Notes: generated by a model from the sequence alone, not told the origin. 61,015 nt of DNA from Scytonema sp. UIC 10036 (GCF_009725235.1 NZ_WJFC01000067.1:1-61015); one strand, 5' to 3'; positions 16,739-26,826 are shown, counted from the first letter of the stretch. Numbers and translations are program-made.

Positions 16739-19372
16739 TCAGCGAGGACAAGACACAGGGATGAACGAGGAGTTGTGAGCAGTGGATGCAGTCGCCACTA
16801 AGACAAGATCGCCCTGAGCATCTACCACCCAGTTGGAGGCTTCCACAATCTGAGTTGGCTGACTTGGCGTGGTAGTGCTCCAACTTTTCAACTCTCCACC
16901 TTTCAAGGAGCCGATTTCGGATGGAAGTACTACCCACTGAGCTAACACCGCATCATTCATTAATGGTTCAATGGGACTCTGAGCAACTCCTCCGCGTCCG
17001 ATAGTCGTGAATGAACTACTTACTGAATTGCTGTTAGAATTGCAATCAGTAGCGATTTGCCCTGAAGCATCAATTGGATTGGCTGGCAGTTCTACCAACG
17101 CATTGTTGGGATCTACGTCTAACTCCCTCACTATGACTTCGCCATTAATTCCAAATTCCGAACTGGCTGTGATATCACTGCGTACCGTCTCGCGCAATTG
17201 AGGCTGAATGCCAAAAATCCCTTTGGTTGTAATGTCAACTCTACCTCCAGAACCCGTGAAAGCATTGGCGCTGATATTGCTATCTTCATGAAGTACACCA
17301 ATGATAAAGGGAGAGTTTATAGTGATGTTGCCACCGTCTCCTCCTGCTTGTGCAGTACCAGCACTAGAGGAGATTTGACTGCCATAACGCATCAGTAGGA
17401 GGTCTGTGATTGATAGAGTGATGTCTCCCCCATTACCTGATGTTGTTTGCGAGGTGATATATCCTCGATTGAGACGGAGAGAACCTGCTAGCACTTTCAC
17501 ATCTCCTGCTCTTCCACCTCCGGTGCTGCTGCTGGTTATCTCTGCACCATCTTTAACGGTTAGCTGCCCGGTTTCAACTATCAAATTCCCACCGTCTCCT
17601 ACCCCTGTAGTTTCCGTTGTCAAGACACTAGGCTTACCGTCCGGTGAGAAACCTGCAATCTCTGTAAAGTTAGAGGCATTGACCACAATGCTTCCTCCCT
17701 GTCCCTTGCCATCAGTACGGGCAGATACAATTGCTCCATCCAAGACTTGGAACTTTTGAGTTCTAACTGTCAATTCTCCGGCAGATCCAACACCTGCTGT
17801 TCCCACAAGCAAACTACTTCTAAAACCATCTGCCGATGTTCCTATCAATTGGACTGAATCAGTTGCATTTACGGTCAATGTCCCTCCCAAAGGTGCCTCA
17901 CCTACATTGGAAGCTGTGATTCTTGCCCCATCCCTAACAGTTAACTGCTTTGTTTCAATCGTTAAGTCTCCAGGTTTGCCAGAGCTTTGAGACAAAGCAA
18001 ACAGACCACTTGGTTTGGTTCCACCCACTGGTGTTGAGGTTCCAATCAGTTCCACGGAATCAGAGGCTTTGACTAACAAAGTACCTCCTTGTCCCGAACT
18101 AGTTGTAGAGGTTGAGATGCGTGCGCCACCTCGAACAATCAGTTTTCCCGTTTCAATCTTCACCGAGCCAGCATTTCCAGCGCCATCAGTCTGAGTAATT
18201 ATACTACTGGGATTTTGACCATCGGCTGAGGTACCACTCAGTTCTACAAAATCAGAGGCTCGTACTGTCACGCTTCCTGCTTGACCGTTGTTAAAAGCAC
18301 CAGCTGCTATGAGCGCACCATCTCGGACAATCAGTTTTCCTGTTTCAATAATTAAGTCGCCACCAGCGTTGGTACTGTAATTCTCAGCTAACAAACTACT
18401 TCCAATGACTTCTACTGACTCGGAAGCAGTCACGGTCAATGTCCCTGGTTTCAATCCTCGGGTATCAGCTACAACCTTAGAACCGTCGGTAAATGTGACA
18501 CGCCTACCTGAAATCTGGATATTGCCACTGCCTTGTTGATAATTAACATCAACTGTAGCTCCATCAGTTAGGGATACCAAAGCTTGTTGCTCGTTCTGGG
18601 GAAAAGTTAGATTCAAGCTGTTTTCATTCATACTTAACGCCACTGTTCCAGATCCTGCCAATCCCCCCAACTCGATTCGACCACCAGGAACCAACAATCG
18701 CCCACCTTGTAAACTGATATCACCGCCTACTAACAGCAAACTCTGATTGGCAGGAAGTCGCAAACCAAGTGTAGATTGATTAATAATCGGCTGACTGGCA
18801 ATTTGATTGAATAGAAATGCTGTGGGATTAACCGTTAGGAGCGTGGGAGAATTAGGAGTCGAAGCACTCCAAAAACCTCGATCGCCAAACTTGATGGCAT
18901 TAGCTGTTGTTGCTACAAACGAACCTGCTATATTAAGTTGTGCATTTGGGCCAAAAACAATCCCATTGGGATTTAGGAAAAACAGGTTGGCAGTTCCTAA
19001 AACACCAAGCGTACCGAGAATTTCGGAGCGGCTGCTTCCCGTTACCCGACTGATAATGTTCTTAATACCAGGAGGGTTTATGAAAAAGGCTCGTTGTTGT
19101 GCGCTAACGTTGAACTTTTCAAAACTATGAAATAGATTGGCACCCTGTTGTAATCCGCCTTCTATCCTGTCAATAGGCGAGCGGGGAGAAGATAGGATAA
19201 CAGAATTTTTATCACCAAGGGTATTGTCTGGTACGATCTGGGCGAGAGCACAATTGTTAGCTGAGGCGATCGCTCCAACAAAAACCAACAAGCCAGCCAA
19301 CTCCAACCGCCACCACTGATAAAGTAAGTTTTGAAGGAACATGGAAAAAGTCGCCTCCTGAGTCGATATCAA
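16739..19372 (-). CDS. Two-partner-secretion exoprotein with haemagglutinin N-domain
   Basis: 877 residues. A signal peptide ending around A-N-N-C-A-L-A-Q precedes the TPS secretion domain (filamentous haemagglutinin N-terminal), with the hallmarks F-E-K-F-N-V, F-F-I-N-P-P-G-I, I-S-R-V-T-G, L-F-F-L-N-P-N-G-I-V-F-G-P-N-A and L-N-I-G/A-G-S-F-V-A-T-T-A. The remainder is a right-handed beta-helix of about 55-residue units (G-K-L-I-V-R-D-G-A ... S-V-E-L-I-G-T-S). Such proteins cross the outer membrane through a TpsB porin, which is not encoded here. A start at M11 (19342) is equally possible. A repeat-rich RTX gene lies just upstream on the same strand. Confidence 0.85.
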   Translation of the reverse strand: MISTQEATFSMFLQNLLYQWWRLELAGLLVFVGAIASANNCALAQIVPDNTLGDKNSVILSSPRSPIDRIEGGLQQGANLFHSFEKFNVSAQQRAFFINPPGIKNIISRVTGSSRSEILGTLGVLGTANLFFLNPNGIVFGPNAQLNIAGSFVATTANAIKFGDRGFWSASTPNSPTLLTVNPTAFLFNQIASQPIINQSTLGLRLPANQSLLLVGGDISLQGGRLLVPGGRIELGGLAGSGTVALSMNENSLNLTFPQNEQQALVSLTDGATVDVNYQQGSGNIQISGRRVTFTDGSKVVADTRGLKPGTLTVTASESVEVIGSSLLAENYSTNAGGDLIIETGKLIVRDGALIAAGAFNNGQAGSVTVRASDFVELSGTSADGQNPSSIITQTDGAGNAGSVKIETGKLIVRGGARISTSTTSSGQGGTLLVKASDSVELIGTSTPVGGTKPSGLFALSQSSGKPGDLTIETKQLTVRDGARITASNVGEAPLGGTLTVNATDSVQLIGTSADGFRSSLLVGTAGVGSAGELTVRTQKFQVLDGAIVSARTDGKGQGGSIVVNASNFTEIAGFSPDGKPSVLTTETTGVGDGGNLIVETGQLTVKDGAEITSSSTGGGRAGDVKVLAGSLRLNRGYITSQTTSGNGGDITLSITDLLLMRYGSQISSSAGTAQAGGDGGNITINSPFIIGVLHEDSNISANAFTGSGGRVDITTKGIFGIQPQLRETVRSDITASSEFGINGEVIVRELDVDPNNALVELPANPIDASGQIATDCNSNSNSVSSSFTTIGRGGVAQSPIEPLMNDAVLAQWVVLPSEIGSLKGGELKSWSTTTPSQPTQIVEASNWVVDAQGDLVLVATASTAHNSSFIPVSCPR

Positions 19373-19378
19373 TATGCT

Positions 19379-20578
19379 TTAGACAAGATCGATGTGAAAA
19401 TCGGGTATGAAATTAGGTTTGTTCTCAAGAGTTGCAAATTGAATCCCCTGGAAAAACAATGCACCAGTGAGATTGCTGTAGGAGAACTGATTGGTGGAAG
19501 TCGTACCAAACCCAGTTTTGGATATCTGAATTTTGTCATTCTCTTTAGGGTTGAAGTCCTTGATGGTGTCATTCCCATCAAATAGGAATTTGAAGACAAA
19601 CAGATCGGCACCAGCACCGCCTGCAAGTATATCTTTACCAAATCCCCCATTTAAAACGTCGTTACCAGAGCCTCCTTCTAGAAAGTCATTATCCGTACCA
19701 CCTTCGAGAGTATCGTTACCAGCCTCACCAGCCAAAATATCTTGGTTTCCATAGCCGTGCAAATGGTCGTTACCATTGCCACCAACCAAAAAGTTCTGAC
19801 CGACATTACCCTCAATTCGATTGTCCAAGTCGTTGCCCAAACCATTGATATTCTTGCTACCAGTAAGAAGCAAGTTTTCTAGATTGTTACCCAGTTTGTG
19901 ACTTACAGGAGACTGAACTGTATCTGTTCCTTGATTGAAGCCCTCAACAATGCGATCGCCTACAATGCCCTCAATGATAACAGCAAACTCATCCACAATA
20001 TAAATATCGTTGCCAGTCCCACCGATGAGAAGATCGCTAAAGAACCCACTACCATCTAGGATGTCATCGCCTGCGTCGCCATACAGTTGGTTCGTTCCAT
20101 CTCCTCCATGAAGATAATCATTGCCAAGACCACCATCAAGTATATCTCTGCCAAGACCGCCGTAAAGTTTGTCATTGCCTTCACCACCATACAACCTGTC
20201 GTTACTACCTTGACCGAAGACTACATCATTACCAGAAAAAACATACACGATATCATTTGCTGAAGTCCCAAGGATGATGTCAGAATCTGTAGTACCAAAA
20301 GTGTACTTAGTTATGTCTGAATCCGGTGAGTTTTCATTTGGGGAATTTTTACTTACGTATATCTCTATATGCGTAGAAGTTTGGAGTTGTGGGTCAATAC
20401 TAATAATGCGGTCTTCTTGCAGATGGTAGTTTTTAATAATGTCAAAACCATCAGTACTGTAAACATATACTTCAATATATGAATCACTCGCAGTAGGGAA
20501 ATAGAGAGGATTGCCAATTACGTTGTTGAAAACAAAGTCATCGTTACCCGGAGTACCATAGATAGTTGCCACGTCCAA
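19379..20578 (-). CDS. RTX-type calcium-binding repeat protein
   Basis: 399 residues. From about residue 90 the protein is made of GGxGxDxLx(G) nonapeptides (G-G-E-G-N-D-K-L-Y-G-G, G-G-L-G-N-D-Y-L-H-G-G and so on) in two blocks. The C-terminal segment G-A-D-L-F-V-F ... I-K-D-F-N-P-K-E-N-D-K-I-Q-I is typical of type I secretion substrates. These repeats form calcium-bound beta-rolls after export. The first 90 residues show no enzyme domain. The gene stops six bases before the start of the haemagglutinin-type exoprotein, so the two may be co-transcribed as surface proteins. Confidence 0.85.
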   Translation of the reverse strand: MDVATIYGTPGNDDFVFNNVIGNPLYFPTASDSYIEVYVYSTDGFDIIKNYHLQEDRIISIDPQLQTSTHIEIYVSKNSPNENSPDSDITKYTFGTTDSDIILGTSANDIVYVFSGNDVVFGQGSNDRLYGGEGNDKLYGGLGRDILDGGLGNDYLHGGDGTNQLYGDAGDDILDGSGFFSDLLIGGTGNDIYIVDEFAVIIEGIVGDRIVEGFNQGTDTVQSPVSHKLGNNLENLLLTGSKNINGLGNDLDNRIEGNVGQNFLVGGNGNDHLHGYGNQDILAGEAGNDTLEGGTDNDFLEGGSGNDVLNGGFGKDILAGGAGADLFVFKFLFDGNDTIKDFNPKENDKIQISKTGFGTTSTNQFSYSNLTGALFFQGIQFATLENKPNFIPDFHIDLV

Positions 20579-20933
20579 AACTCCTTATCAAACTATAATT
20601 GAGTGCATGAATTCAGTTAAGAAAAAGTAAATCTAAACTCAGCACCAAGTAGAGCCAAGAGTGCTATTAGATACACGCATATTTCGCATGAAAGCGAACG
20701 AGCTCCGCTTAACTTATCCACAAGGAGCAAAAGCTTTACGCCAAAAAATATTTATTTTTTACAAAAGTTATTGTTGTTATTCTTCAAGTAATAAGTAAGT
20801 CGTTGCAAATATTAGAGATGCATGGGAAGACTATAGATTTATCCGCGATCGTCCGCTACAGGCTGCGGTTCCATAACTTTTTTATGTATTGCACCCAATT
20901 GAAAAGTTGGGTTTCGTTCCTCAACCCAACCTA
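20579..20933. other. Intergenic region with a gtaggttgggttgagg repeat copy
   Basis: 355 bases without an open frame that I trust. The right edge (20897-20936) carries a copy of the interspersed repeat gttgggtttcgttcctcaac (complement of gttgaggaacgaaacccaac), also present at 28750, 56357 and 58454. A single DnaA-box-like ttatccaca is at 20714, and a HIP1-like gcgatcg is near 20845. Confidence 0.5.
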
Positions 20934-22769
20934 CTATTGATACCCCGCAGCCTGTAAAGAAAACAGAGTTGCGTAACGCCCGCCTAATTTTAACAACTCC
21001 TCGTGAGTTCCCTGTTCTACAATTTCCCCTGCTTCAACAACCATAATTTTGTCTGCCATCCGCACTGTCGAAAAACGGTGAGATATAAGAAAGACCATCT
21101 GATGAAGAGTGAGAGTGCGAAAGCGATTGAAAATCTCAAATTCGGCTTGAGGGTCTATGGCTGATGTTGGTTCATCTAAAACCAAAATATCCGCTTGAGT
21201 TCGCATAAAAGCACGAGAAAGGGCAATTTTTTGCCACTGACCTCCTGAAAGTTCGTATCCCTTCCTGAACCATTTACCCAGTTGAGTCTGAAAATTGTCA
21301 GGCAAATGTTCAATAAAAGGGAGTGACATACCTTTGTCTGCAGCCGTTATCCAGCGATCGCTATCTTCTATATTGTCCACATCTCCCACGCCAATATTCT
21401 CACCCACTGTAAACTGGTAGCGAACAAAGTTCTGAAAAATGACTCCAATCCGCCGCCGCAATACATCCACATTCCACTCTTGCAAATCCAAACCATCTAA
21501 CAAAATGCGCCCGGAATTGGGAGTATAAAGTCGGGTAAGCAGTTTGATAAGTGTTGTCTTACCAGAACCATTTTCACCAACAATGGCTAGTTTTTCTCCT
21601 GGCTTGAGGTGAAAGGAAATATTTTTCAGCGTCGGTTGCAAATTTCCAGGATATGTAAACGATACGTTCTCAAAACGAATACCATCTTTAGATTTCAGCC
21701 CTTTGGTTGCTTTGCCATTGGATTCTGGTATTCCCTCTTCTAAAAATTCATAGAGATTGGAAAGATATAAGTTATCTTCGTACATTCCTCCGATAGAGGT
21801 GAGCGCACTAGAAAATGTTGATTGTCCTTGACGAAAAACGGTGAGATACATTGTCATATCTCCTAGAGAAATTCTGCCTACAACCGTTTCCACCACAATC
21901 CAGGCATAAGCTATATAAAAAGCAGAAGTACTCAACAAACTGAGCAGGTAACCCCACAATCCTCGCCGCAGTGTTAAGTCCCGATCTTCTCCAAAGAGTC
22001 GATTGAAGACACTGTGGTAACGTTCGAGCAACATATCTCCTAGTTGGTAAAGCTTCACCTCTTTGGCAAAGTCTTCCCTAGCAAGAAGTGTTTCTAAATA
22101 ATGTTGCTGGCGAGCTTCTGGCGCACGCCAGCTAAAGAGGCGAAAGGCTTCTCCTGCAAATTTGGTTTCTGCAAAAAATGCTGGCATTGCGGCTACAACT
22201 AGCATTAGCAATGCCCAAACTGAGAATTTGATTAACAAAAGACCGTAAGTGACGAGTGATAGCGCACTTTGTACCAAGCCAAAGGTGCGAGTGACAAGAG
22301 AGAGGGGACGAACGGATGCTTCTCGTCTTGCATTGGTCATTTTGTCGTAGAATTCTGAATCCTCAAATTGAGTAAGTTCCAGTGAAAGTGCTTTTTCCAG
22401 GATAAGAACGTTTACTCGTTGACCGAGAAGCATTCTGAGTAGGGACTGGCAAACTGTTAGACCTCGTTGGCTTGCTGCTAGCAAAGCAACTGCAATTGCC
22501 TCCAGTCCCACATACATTAATGGATAATAAATGTTGACAAAATCGTTATTATGTGTATTTGCATAAGTGCGTGTTTCTATGACAGCATCGACAATTAACT
22601 TGCCGATATAGGCGACAGCAGCTGGTAAAAGACCTGCGATTAAAGTTAAACTCGCAAGAATAATGGTAAGAGAGCGGCTAGTCGTCCAGACTAAGCTTAC
22701 TGCTCGCCCACTGTACCGAAAGACTGCAAGGGATTGGCGCAGAGCGTTGCGTTTTTTACGTATCTTCAT
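20934..22769 (-). CDS. ABC exporter, fused permease and ATPase
   Basis: 611 residues with an N-terminal six-helix transmembrane domain (about 30-340) and a C-terminal nucleotide-binding domain. Walker A G-E-N-G-S-G-K-T-T, the signature L-S-G-G-Q-W-Q-K-I-A-L-S-R-A, Walker B I-L-V-L-D-E-P-T-S-A-I-D and the switch His (I-S-H-R-F-S-T) are all intact. It belongs to the type IV (MsbA/LmrA-like) exporters acting as homodimers in the plasma membrane; the substrate is unknown. A one-letter variant of the signature (Q after GG, then W) is unusual but tolerated in the family. It is transcribed alone. Confidence 0.9.
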   Translation of the reverse strand: MKIRKKRNALRQSLAVFRYSGRAVSLVWTTSRSLTIILASLTLIAGLLPAAVAYIGKLIVDAVIETRTYANTHNNDFVNIYYPLMYVGLEAIAVALLAASQRGLTVCQSLLRMLLGQRVNVLILEKALSLELTQFEDSEFYDKMTNARREASVRPLSLVTRTFGLVQSALSLVTYGLLLIKFSVWALLMLVVAAMPAFFAETKFAGEAFRLFSWRAPEARQQHYLETLLAREDFAKEVKLYQLGDMLLERYHSVFNRLFGEDRDLTLRRGLWGYLLSLLSTSAFYIAYAWIVVETVVGRISLGDMTMYLTVFRQGQSTFSSALTSIGGMYEDNLYLSNLYEFLEEGIPESNGKATKGLKSKDGIRFENVSFTYPGNLQPTLKNISFHLKPGEKLAIVGENGSGKTTLIKLLTRLYTPNSGRILLDGLDLQEWNVDVLRRRIGVIFQNFVRYQFTVGENIGVGDVDNIEDSDRWITAADKGMSLPFIEHLPDNFQTQLGKWFRKGYELSGGQWQKIALSRAFMRTQADILVLDEPTSAIDPQAEFEIFNRFRTLTLHQMVFLISHRFSTVRMADKIMVVEAGEIVEQGTHEELLKLGGRYATLFSLQAAGYQ

Positions 22770-22876
22770 TATTTCTTTATAGCGTAAAATTAGCTACGCC
22801 GACTGTACTTTGCAATCGCTTCTTTATCGCACCTAAACAATTGGTTACAGTCAGACCTTGACTTTAGTTCTGCAAC

Positions 22877-23044
22877 GTTAAACTTCGCGAAGGAACTTTT
22901 GAGTGTTTGGAGTTACCAGGAGGCTCAGATGCCTTGTTAGGTGTTATTCCTTTAGAAGCTTTGGGATTGGAAATTGACTTGCAAAATCAAACTTTGAAGG
23001 TATTACCCATAAGCCCCTCAGAAACTTACCTAACAATTTTGTAA
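22877..23044 (+). pseudogene. Clan AA aspartic protease, C-terminal fragment
   Basis: 55 residues reading R-E-G-T-F-E-C-L-E-L-P-G-G, then D-A-L-L-G-V-I-P-L-E-A-L-G-L-E-I-D, ending T-Y-L-T-I-L-stop. This is the end of the small retropepsin-like aspartic protease family common in cyanobacteria. The N-terminal half with the catalytic D-T/S-G is missing: an in-frame TAG lies just upstream and no start codon is available. It is a deletion remnant between the ABC exporter and the amidohydrolase. Confidence 0.75.
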
Positions 23045-23105
23045 AACGCAAGCTGCACAACAAATGAAGATTAAACGAATACGATATCACACTTAAGCGT
23101 TTTGG

Positions 23106-24617
23106 CTAATCCCATGTCGCATAAAAATCCCTAAGATAATTCGACAAAGCCCAAGCAGTTGTCGATCGTGTTGTTGAAAATTCTTGATTTTGCTGTAGTG
23201 CCAATTCTTCTTGTATTGCCTTGACTATTGCTCGAACATCTAGCGTTTGGCTTTGAGCGTTCCATACAACCCAACGTCCGTTAACCATTACGTGTTTGAC
23301 TTGACGGTATGTGGCTTGTCTCAGAACAACTTCAATTTTTGGTAAATTATCCCAATAAAAAGTAGGTAGAAAAGCTGAACAGTCAATCACAACCAAGTCC
23401 GCTAAATAACCAACTGCTAACTGACCAAGCGGTACATCCTTACGAAGCGTTATTGCTACTCCTGTTGTTGTTCCCATCTGCCAAATGGTTTGAGCGGTGA
23501 TACTTGGAGAACTTGCGCCCGGTTGGTTGCCTAAAGTCCAAGCCAATCTCATCTCTCGCAGGAAATCTTGGTCATCTTCTAGGGAGTGACCGTCTAAACC
23601 AATGCCTACATTAACACCAGCTGCTAACATCTTAGCTGTAGGAGCAATACCACTACGCAAGCGCAAGTTACTGCTAGGGTTGTGGGCAATACCGACTCCT
23701 TTTTCTGCTAGCAAATATAAATCTGTTTCATCTACCCATACCATGTGAGCGCAGGTGAGCCATTCTCCCAATGCTCCTATTTCCTCTAAATGTCGTACAA
23801 AGCTTTTACCCCACTTTCTGTAAGCATACTGTTGTTGATACCGGGTTTCTAGTAGGTGCATTTGTACCTTAGTATTGTGACGACAGGCAAAATCTACAGC
23901 CTCAAGAATCAACTCATCGCTGCACCACTGACCGCCTGCAGGACTGACTTGGATGTGGCTGGTGAATTGTTTGGTATCGTGGTATTTACTTAATAAATCA
24001 GTACACAATCCAAAATAATCTTTCCTATCTAAAGGCACGGGTGTCATGAGTTCTCGTGCTGTGGATTGAAGGTCATTGGGTAAGATAGCAAACAGGCGAT
24101 CGCGATCGTCATAGACGAGTGGGTTCTGGTCTACAATAGGTGGACTAAAGGCAACGCGGATACCAGCATCGCGATATCCGCGTATGGTGGCTGCCGTTTC
24201 ACCCTCCATATTTTTCCAAGACCGGGGATTGTGGCTGTGAGCAACTGTCCCCACCCCAGAACGCAATAAATGCAGCCCATCACAAGCAGCTGCTAGATAG
24301 GGGTCAATGTTTGGTAAAGATGATAGTTGCAAAAGCCAAATTTCTAGAAGGTTATCAGGTACGCCAAGAGAAGCCGTACCCAAACCGCGTCCGTGGTCGT
24401 GACTGTTAACAAAAGCGGGCGTCAGTAGAAATTGTTCGCTGCCAACAACTCGAGCATTGGGATAGCAAAACTGCAACTCATCACGCGTACCCGTTGCAAT
24501 AATGCGGTTGCCTTCTACACAAACACCAAAGTTGGATTTTGGTTTGATGTCAGTACTGACAATCGTGGTACCTGCCCAAATTATTTGTTTTGTATTGTTT
24601 GTGTTTTGGCAGTCCAT
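23106..24617 (-). CDS. Amidohydrolase (TrzA/AtzA/SsnA-like deaminase family)
   Basis: 503 residues with the metal-dependent hydrolase barrel. The first metal motif N-S-H-D-H-G is near 70, the second His in V-Q-M-H-L-L-E-T-R near 250, A-H-M-V-W-V near 292, and the final Asp region G-I-G-L-D-G-H-S-L-E-D-D near 343-354. The C-terminal D-L-V-V-I-D and H-V-M-V-N-G-R-W-V-V are typical of the composite small domain. Relatives deaminate or dechlorinate S-adenosylhomocysteine/methylthioadenosine, guanine or triazines; the substrate cannot be assigned here. The second H-x-H is D-H rather than x-H but the pair of His is kept. Confidence 0.85.
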   Translation of the reverse strand: MDCQNTNNTKQIIWAGTTIVSTDIKPKSNFGVCVEGNRIIATGTRDELQFCYPNARVVGSEQFLLTPAFVNSHDHGRGLGTASLGVPDNLLEIWLLQLSSLPNIDPYLAAACDGLHLLRSGVGTVAHSHNPRSWKNMEGETAATIRGYRDAGIRVAFSPPIVDQNPLVYDDRDRLFAILPNDLQSTARELMTPVPLDRKDYFGLCTDLLSKYHDTKQFTSHIQVSPAGGQWCSDELILEAVDFACRHNTKVQMHLLETRYQQQYAYRKWGKSFVRHLEEIGALGEWLTCAHMVWVDETDLYLLAEKGVGIAHNPSSNLRLRSGIAPTAKMLAAGVNVGIGLDGHSLEDDQDFLREMRLAWTLGNQPGASSPSITAQTIWQMGTTTGVAITLRKDVPLGQLAVGYLADLVVIDCSAFLPTFYWDNLPKIEVVLRQATYRQVKHVMVNGRWVVWNAQSQTLDVRAIVKAIQEELALQQNQEFSTTRSTTAWALSNYLRDFYATWD

Positions 24618-24648
24618 ATTTTGAACCTTTAGTCATAAAAATCTCAAA

Positions 24649-24846
24649 TCAATACAGACCAGCCTGCTGACCGCCGTCTATGGTAAAGATTTGTCCGGTA
24701 ATCATTTTGGCGGAATCAGAAGCCAAGTATACTGCCAAAGCTGCCACTTCTTCTGCTTGGATGACCCCAATACCAGAGCCACCACCTGTGATAACTGCTA
24801 CTTTATCTTTGAGAGATAAATACACTTTTTTGCTTTCATACAACAA
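24649..24846 (-). pseudogene. Short-chain dehydrogenase with internal deletion
   Basis: 65 residues combine the two ends of a classical SDR: the N-terminal L-K-D-K-V-A-V-I-T-G-G-G-S-G-I-G cofactor motif is joined directly to the C-terminal V-A-A-L-A-V-Y-L-A-S-D-S-A-K-M-I-T-G-Q and D-G-G-Q. The roughly 190 residues between them, including the catalytic Ser/Tyr/Lys, are gone. The junction is in frame (G-S-G-I-G-V-I-Q-A-E-E), so a peptide could be made, but it would lack activity. Confidence 0.8.
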
Positions 24847-24953
24847 CTCTACAAGGTTTTATCTTCTCAGAATATACTTCAGTTTGTCATTGCTAACTAG
24901 CTCTGTCTGGGTGGCAAAAAGTCGGGCAGTAGTGGTAATGCGATCGCTAGCTC

Positions 24954-25685
24954 TTATCGGTCTGGATTATCTTGGCTATTACCTTCAGGAGAAAGGCTGC
25001 TACTTGGTACTACAGTTTCATTTTCTACAGATGAAGTAGGTGTATTGGTATCGCTATTTGTTTCTGCTTCAGAAGTACTTGTGTTTGAGTTTGAGGGTGA
25101 TGTGGGTGCAGTTTCTGTTGTGGGAGGAGCTTGTTTGGTTACACCTTCTTGAGGTGGAACAGTTATGTTGACATTAGGTGTAGTCTTGGGTGATGGCTTT
25201 TGTTCGGGTATAAAAACTGGAACTGGAACTTCCTTGGTTCTTTCAATCACTGTTGGAACTTCTCTGGTTCTTTCAATAATCGTTGTTCGGGTTTGAGTAT
25301 TTTGAGTTCCTACAGGAGATGGACTTGGAGATGCACTGTTCGTTGTCGGAACTTCTGATGGTGTTGTAGTCTTCTCCACAGAAGAATCGCGTTGATTGAA
25401 ATACCAAACAGCGCCTACTGTTAGCCCTGTTAGTAGGGTTAGTAATAAGCCTAAGATGATTCCACGTGCAGTATTATCATTGTCCCGTTGTGTCATCTGG
25501 TCTTGATAAATGCGTTCTGATGATTGACCTTGGAGATAACCATTTTGATAAGACTCAACATCTGTCCTACCGTTATTGACTGTTTCAGTAGTTCGTGTCA
25601 CGTTCGTGTGAGTCTTTCCATTCCCATCGGTATAAATATCTTTGCGAATTTCCTCAGAGTTTTTGCGATCGTTTGAGTCGTTCAT
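24954..25685 (-). CDS. Single-span membrane protein with Pro/Thr-rich tail
   Basis: 243 residues: a polar N-terminal part rich in Asn, Thr and Glu (1-70), one transmembrane helix (about 74-95, G-I-I-L-G-L-L-L-T-L-L), then a long low-complexity Ser/Thr/Pro tail with repeated R-T-R/K-E-V-P blocks. No domain is recognisable. The topology suggests a cytoplasmic head and a periplasmic, disordered tail. It stands alone. Confidence 0.75.
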   Translation of the reverse strand: MNDSNDRKNSEEIRKDIYTDGNGKTHTNVTRTTETVNNGRTDVESYQNGYLQGQSSERIYQDQMTQRDNDNTARGIILGLLLTLLTGLTVGAVWYFNQRDSSVEKTTTPSEVPTTNSASPSPSPVGTQNTQTRTTIIERTREVPTVIERTKEVPVPVFIPEQKPSPKTTPNVNITVPPQEGVTKQAPPTTETAPTSPSNSNTSTSEAETNSDTNTPTSSVENETVVPSSSLSPEGNSQDNPDR

Positions 25686-25986
25686 ATGTGCTGTTTTTAT
25701 TATGTTAATAAGTTGAAATGTGAAAAATTATTAGAGATTGACAAATAATTTTCTGAACGCTAATCCCTATTTTTTAATTGGAAACTTTATTGGTAGACTT
25801 ACCTAATTTTACTGAAAAACTTTATTGAATGTAGTATTTAGAATACCCTGGAATCTTACAAAAAGATTTCTATCGAAAGAAGTGATATAAGCTTCTATCA
25901 AAGGAGTGATTATTTCCCTTTTACCAGATATAACAGAATATGAAGAAATGAAGAGAAATGCTGTCTCAAAGTGTGGTGAATTTGCC

Positions 25987-26826
25987 ATGAAACCTGTACG
26001 TCAAACTTTGTCAACGCGAGATATCCAACTTTCTTACTTGGAATGGAACCAAGGTCAAGAACCATTACTGCTGTTACACGGTTTAGCCGACCATGCCTTA
26101 GTTTGGTCTAGCTTGGGGGATGACCTAGCAGCAGATTACCATATCATCGCGCCAGATATGCGCGGTCATGGGGAAAGTAGCAAACCAGAACTTGACTACA
26201 GTTTTGAGAGTGCGATCGCGGACTTAGAAGCACTCATGGATAAACTAGGATGGTCATCTGCTCATATTGTAGGTCATTCTTGGTCGGGAAAACTGGCTGT
26301 TATTTGGGCAAGACTGAATCCCCAACGTGTACGAAGCATAGTTTTAATAGACCCAATTTTTATTTGGAAAATCCCCAGTATTTTCAAAGTTACTTTCCCG
26401 CTTCTGTACAATTCTTTATCTTTCCTTAAAGGTATGGGACCGTTTGCGAGTTACGAAGAAGCAGAACAGAAAGCGCGTCAGTTGTATGAATTCCAAGGAT
26501 GGAGTTCATTACAACAGCTGGTTTTTAAAGAAGGTATAGAACAAAAACCTGATGGTAGCTGGGGTAGTAAATTTACCATCGCCGCCCGTAATGGAATTTT
26601 TGAAGAAGTGATGCGAGTTCCTGGTTTTACAATGCCAATTCACACTCCTACCTTGTTTATACAACCAGAAAAAGGAGTTAACCGCAAAGATTGGCAGCTC
26701 AAACCCTACAAAACTTACCTGAAAAATTTACAGATAAGCACGGTTCCTGGCAATCATTGGCCTTTCTTGAGTCAGCCTGAGATATTTAATCAAACTGTAA
26801 AAGCGTTTTTACAGGGAGTTAGATAA
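25987..26826 (+). CDS. Alpha/beta-hydrolase fold protein
   Basis: From the ATG at 25987 the protein has 279 residues and begins MKPVRQTLSTRDIQLSYLEW, a typical start for the fold; the frame is open to a GTG at 25906 and another ATG at 25948. The oxyanion block L-L-L-H-G-L-A-D-H, the strand D-M-R-G-H-G-E-S, the nucleophile elbow G-H-S-W-S-G and the catalytic His in G-N-H-W-P-F are present. The family includes esterases, epoxide hydrolases and lactonases; the substrate is unknown. It is monocistronic, and a strong palindrome follows its stop. Confidence 0.85.
   Translation: MKPVRQTLSTRDIQLSYLEWNQGQEPLLLLHGLADHALVWSSLGDDLAADYHIIAPDMRGHGESSKPELDYSFESAIADLEALMDKLGWSSAHIVGHSWSGKLAVIWARLNPQRVRSIVLIDPIFIWKIPSIFKVTFPLLYNSLSFLKGMGPFASYEEAEQKARQLYEFQGWSSLQQLVFKEGIEQKPDGSWGSKFTIAARNGIFEEVMRVPGFTMPIHTPTLFIQPEKGVNRKDWQLKPYKTYLKNLQISTVPGNHWPFLSQPEIFNQTVKAFLQGVR

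Noticed and set aside
17007..19319. Several plus-strand open frames opposite the exoprotein gene
   Set aside because: They are antisense shadows of a long beta-helix gene with biased codon use; no ribosome sites or known domains.
19620..20230. Repeats in the RTX gene as an independent DNA repeat element
   Set aside because: They are the codons of GGxGxDxLx nonapeptides inside one continuous reading frame.
20714..20722. Perfect DnaA-box sequence ttatccaca
   Set aside because: Only one box, no cluster, no AT-rich unwinding region and no dnaA/dnaN gene nearby; not an origin.
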